7,527 bases of DNA, from NCBI GenBank assembly GCA_964590495.1, contig CAZPWQ010000142.1:1-7527 (forward strand). The letters run 5' to 3'. This document shows, in pieces, positions 7,301 to 7,527 of this stretch. Position 1 is the stretch's first letter. Each line of letters starts with the position of its first letter. A program made the position numbers and the translations under genes. The DNA comes from CAZPWQ01 sp964590495 (GTDB taxonomy: Bacteria > Bacteroidota > Rhodothermia > Balneolales > Balneolaceae). The notes beneath the pieces were generated by a model that was not told where the DNA came from, did not search any database, and worked only from the letters and a program-made list of their open reading frames with translations.

Positions 7301-7303
7301 CCT
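7301..7303 (-). promoter_or_regulatory. ribosome binding site core that fixes the amidase start
   Basis: On the minus strand ACAGG lies just before TTATCC and the ATG at 7294, giving a 6-base spacer. This supports the ATG over the upstream in-frame GTG. The first Wzi gene also has ACAGG before its TTG start, with a shorter spacer. Confidence 0.45.
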
Positions 7304-7482
7304 GTTATTTTTTTTCTGTTGAAGGTGAAAATCACCGCAATCGACTAGCACCTTATCGAATTCACAATATCAATAATAAATCAATTTCTCAGAGATATTA
7401 ACAAACTAAAATCTGCATTTCCTGTGTTTTCTCAATTGGTGGTGGTTTTGATGATTATTTGAAAAACTGGTTTTAGCCCGCA

Positions 7483-7513
7483 TTTCTCACCAAGAAATTT
7501 GTTTCTCAGCAAG
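7483..7513. repeat. imperfect direct repeat of 12 bases, 19 bases apart
   Basis: TTTCTCACCAAG (7483-7494) and TTTCTCAGCAAG (7502-7513) match at 11 of 12 positions. With only two copies and the window edge close by, it is not clear whether this is part of a larger repeat, an operator-like site or chance. Confidence 0.45.
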
Positions 7514-7527
7514 GCGAAGATAAAATG

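Larger units (their letters stand above)
7295..7527. other. amidase upstream region
   Basis: This AT-rich 233-base stretch has no gene within it. It holds a short hairpin (GGTGA at 7324-7328 with TCACC at 7332-7336) in the likely 5' leader of the amidase, and an imperfect direct repeat near the right edge. The window ends in ATG (7525-7527) after a purine-rich stretch. That could be the start of a plus-strand gene, but nothing beyond it can be seen. Confidence 0.5.

Noticed and set aside
7295..7351. A longer amidase protein starting at the GTG at 7349-7351.
   Set aside because: The extra 19 residues are hydrophilic and would precede a clear signal segment, while the ATG at 7294 has an AGG 6 bases upstream.

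Overview
The window looks like chromosomal DNA from a Bacteroidota- or Balneolota-type bacterium. Three things point that way: a pair of Wzi-family outer-membrane barrel proteins with signal peptides ending in A|Q, few clear Shine-Dalgarno sequences, and a TATATTTG box (Bacteroidetes -7 style) in one AT-rich gap. This placement is inference from protein style; no marker gene is present.

Left part, plus strand: the 3' end of an NAD-dependent sugar epimerase/dehydratase gene (cut by the window edge) is followed by a complete single-domain bacterial sugar transferase gene, the type that starts glycan assembly on undecaprenyl phosphate. This looks like the end of a capsule or exopolysaccharide gene cluster.

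Middle, minus strand, converging on the sugar transferase: two tandem paralogous genes for capsule-assembly Wzi-family outer-membrane proteins of 570 and 622 residues. They are separated by only 10 bases and are probably co-transcribed. Together with the left part they make a coherent set: sugar-nucleotide modification, lipid-linked initiation in the inner membrane, and surface attachment or assembly of the polysaccharide in the outer membrane.

Next comes a 492-base gap without a convincing gene. About 190 bases of it (5272-5457) hold four successive inverted repeats. This is the least explained part of the window and could be a dispersed palindromic repeat or a structured RNA.

Right part, minus strand: a membrane-anchored or secreted amidase-signature hydrolase with an intact Lys/cis-Ser/Ser triad, probably unrelated to the polysaccharide genes. 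The last 233 bases are its upstream region and contain an imperfect direct repeat near the window edge.

I see no tRNA, rRNA, CRISPR array, transposase or defence system. Apart from the structured gap and the Wzi gene pair, the window is ordinary cell-envelope gene content.
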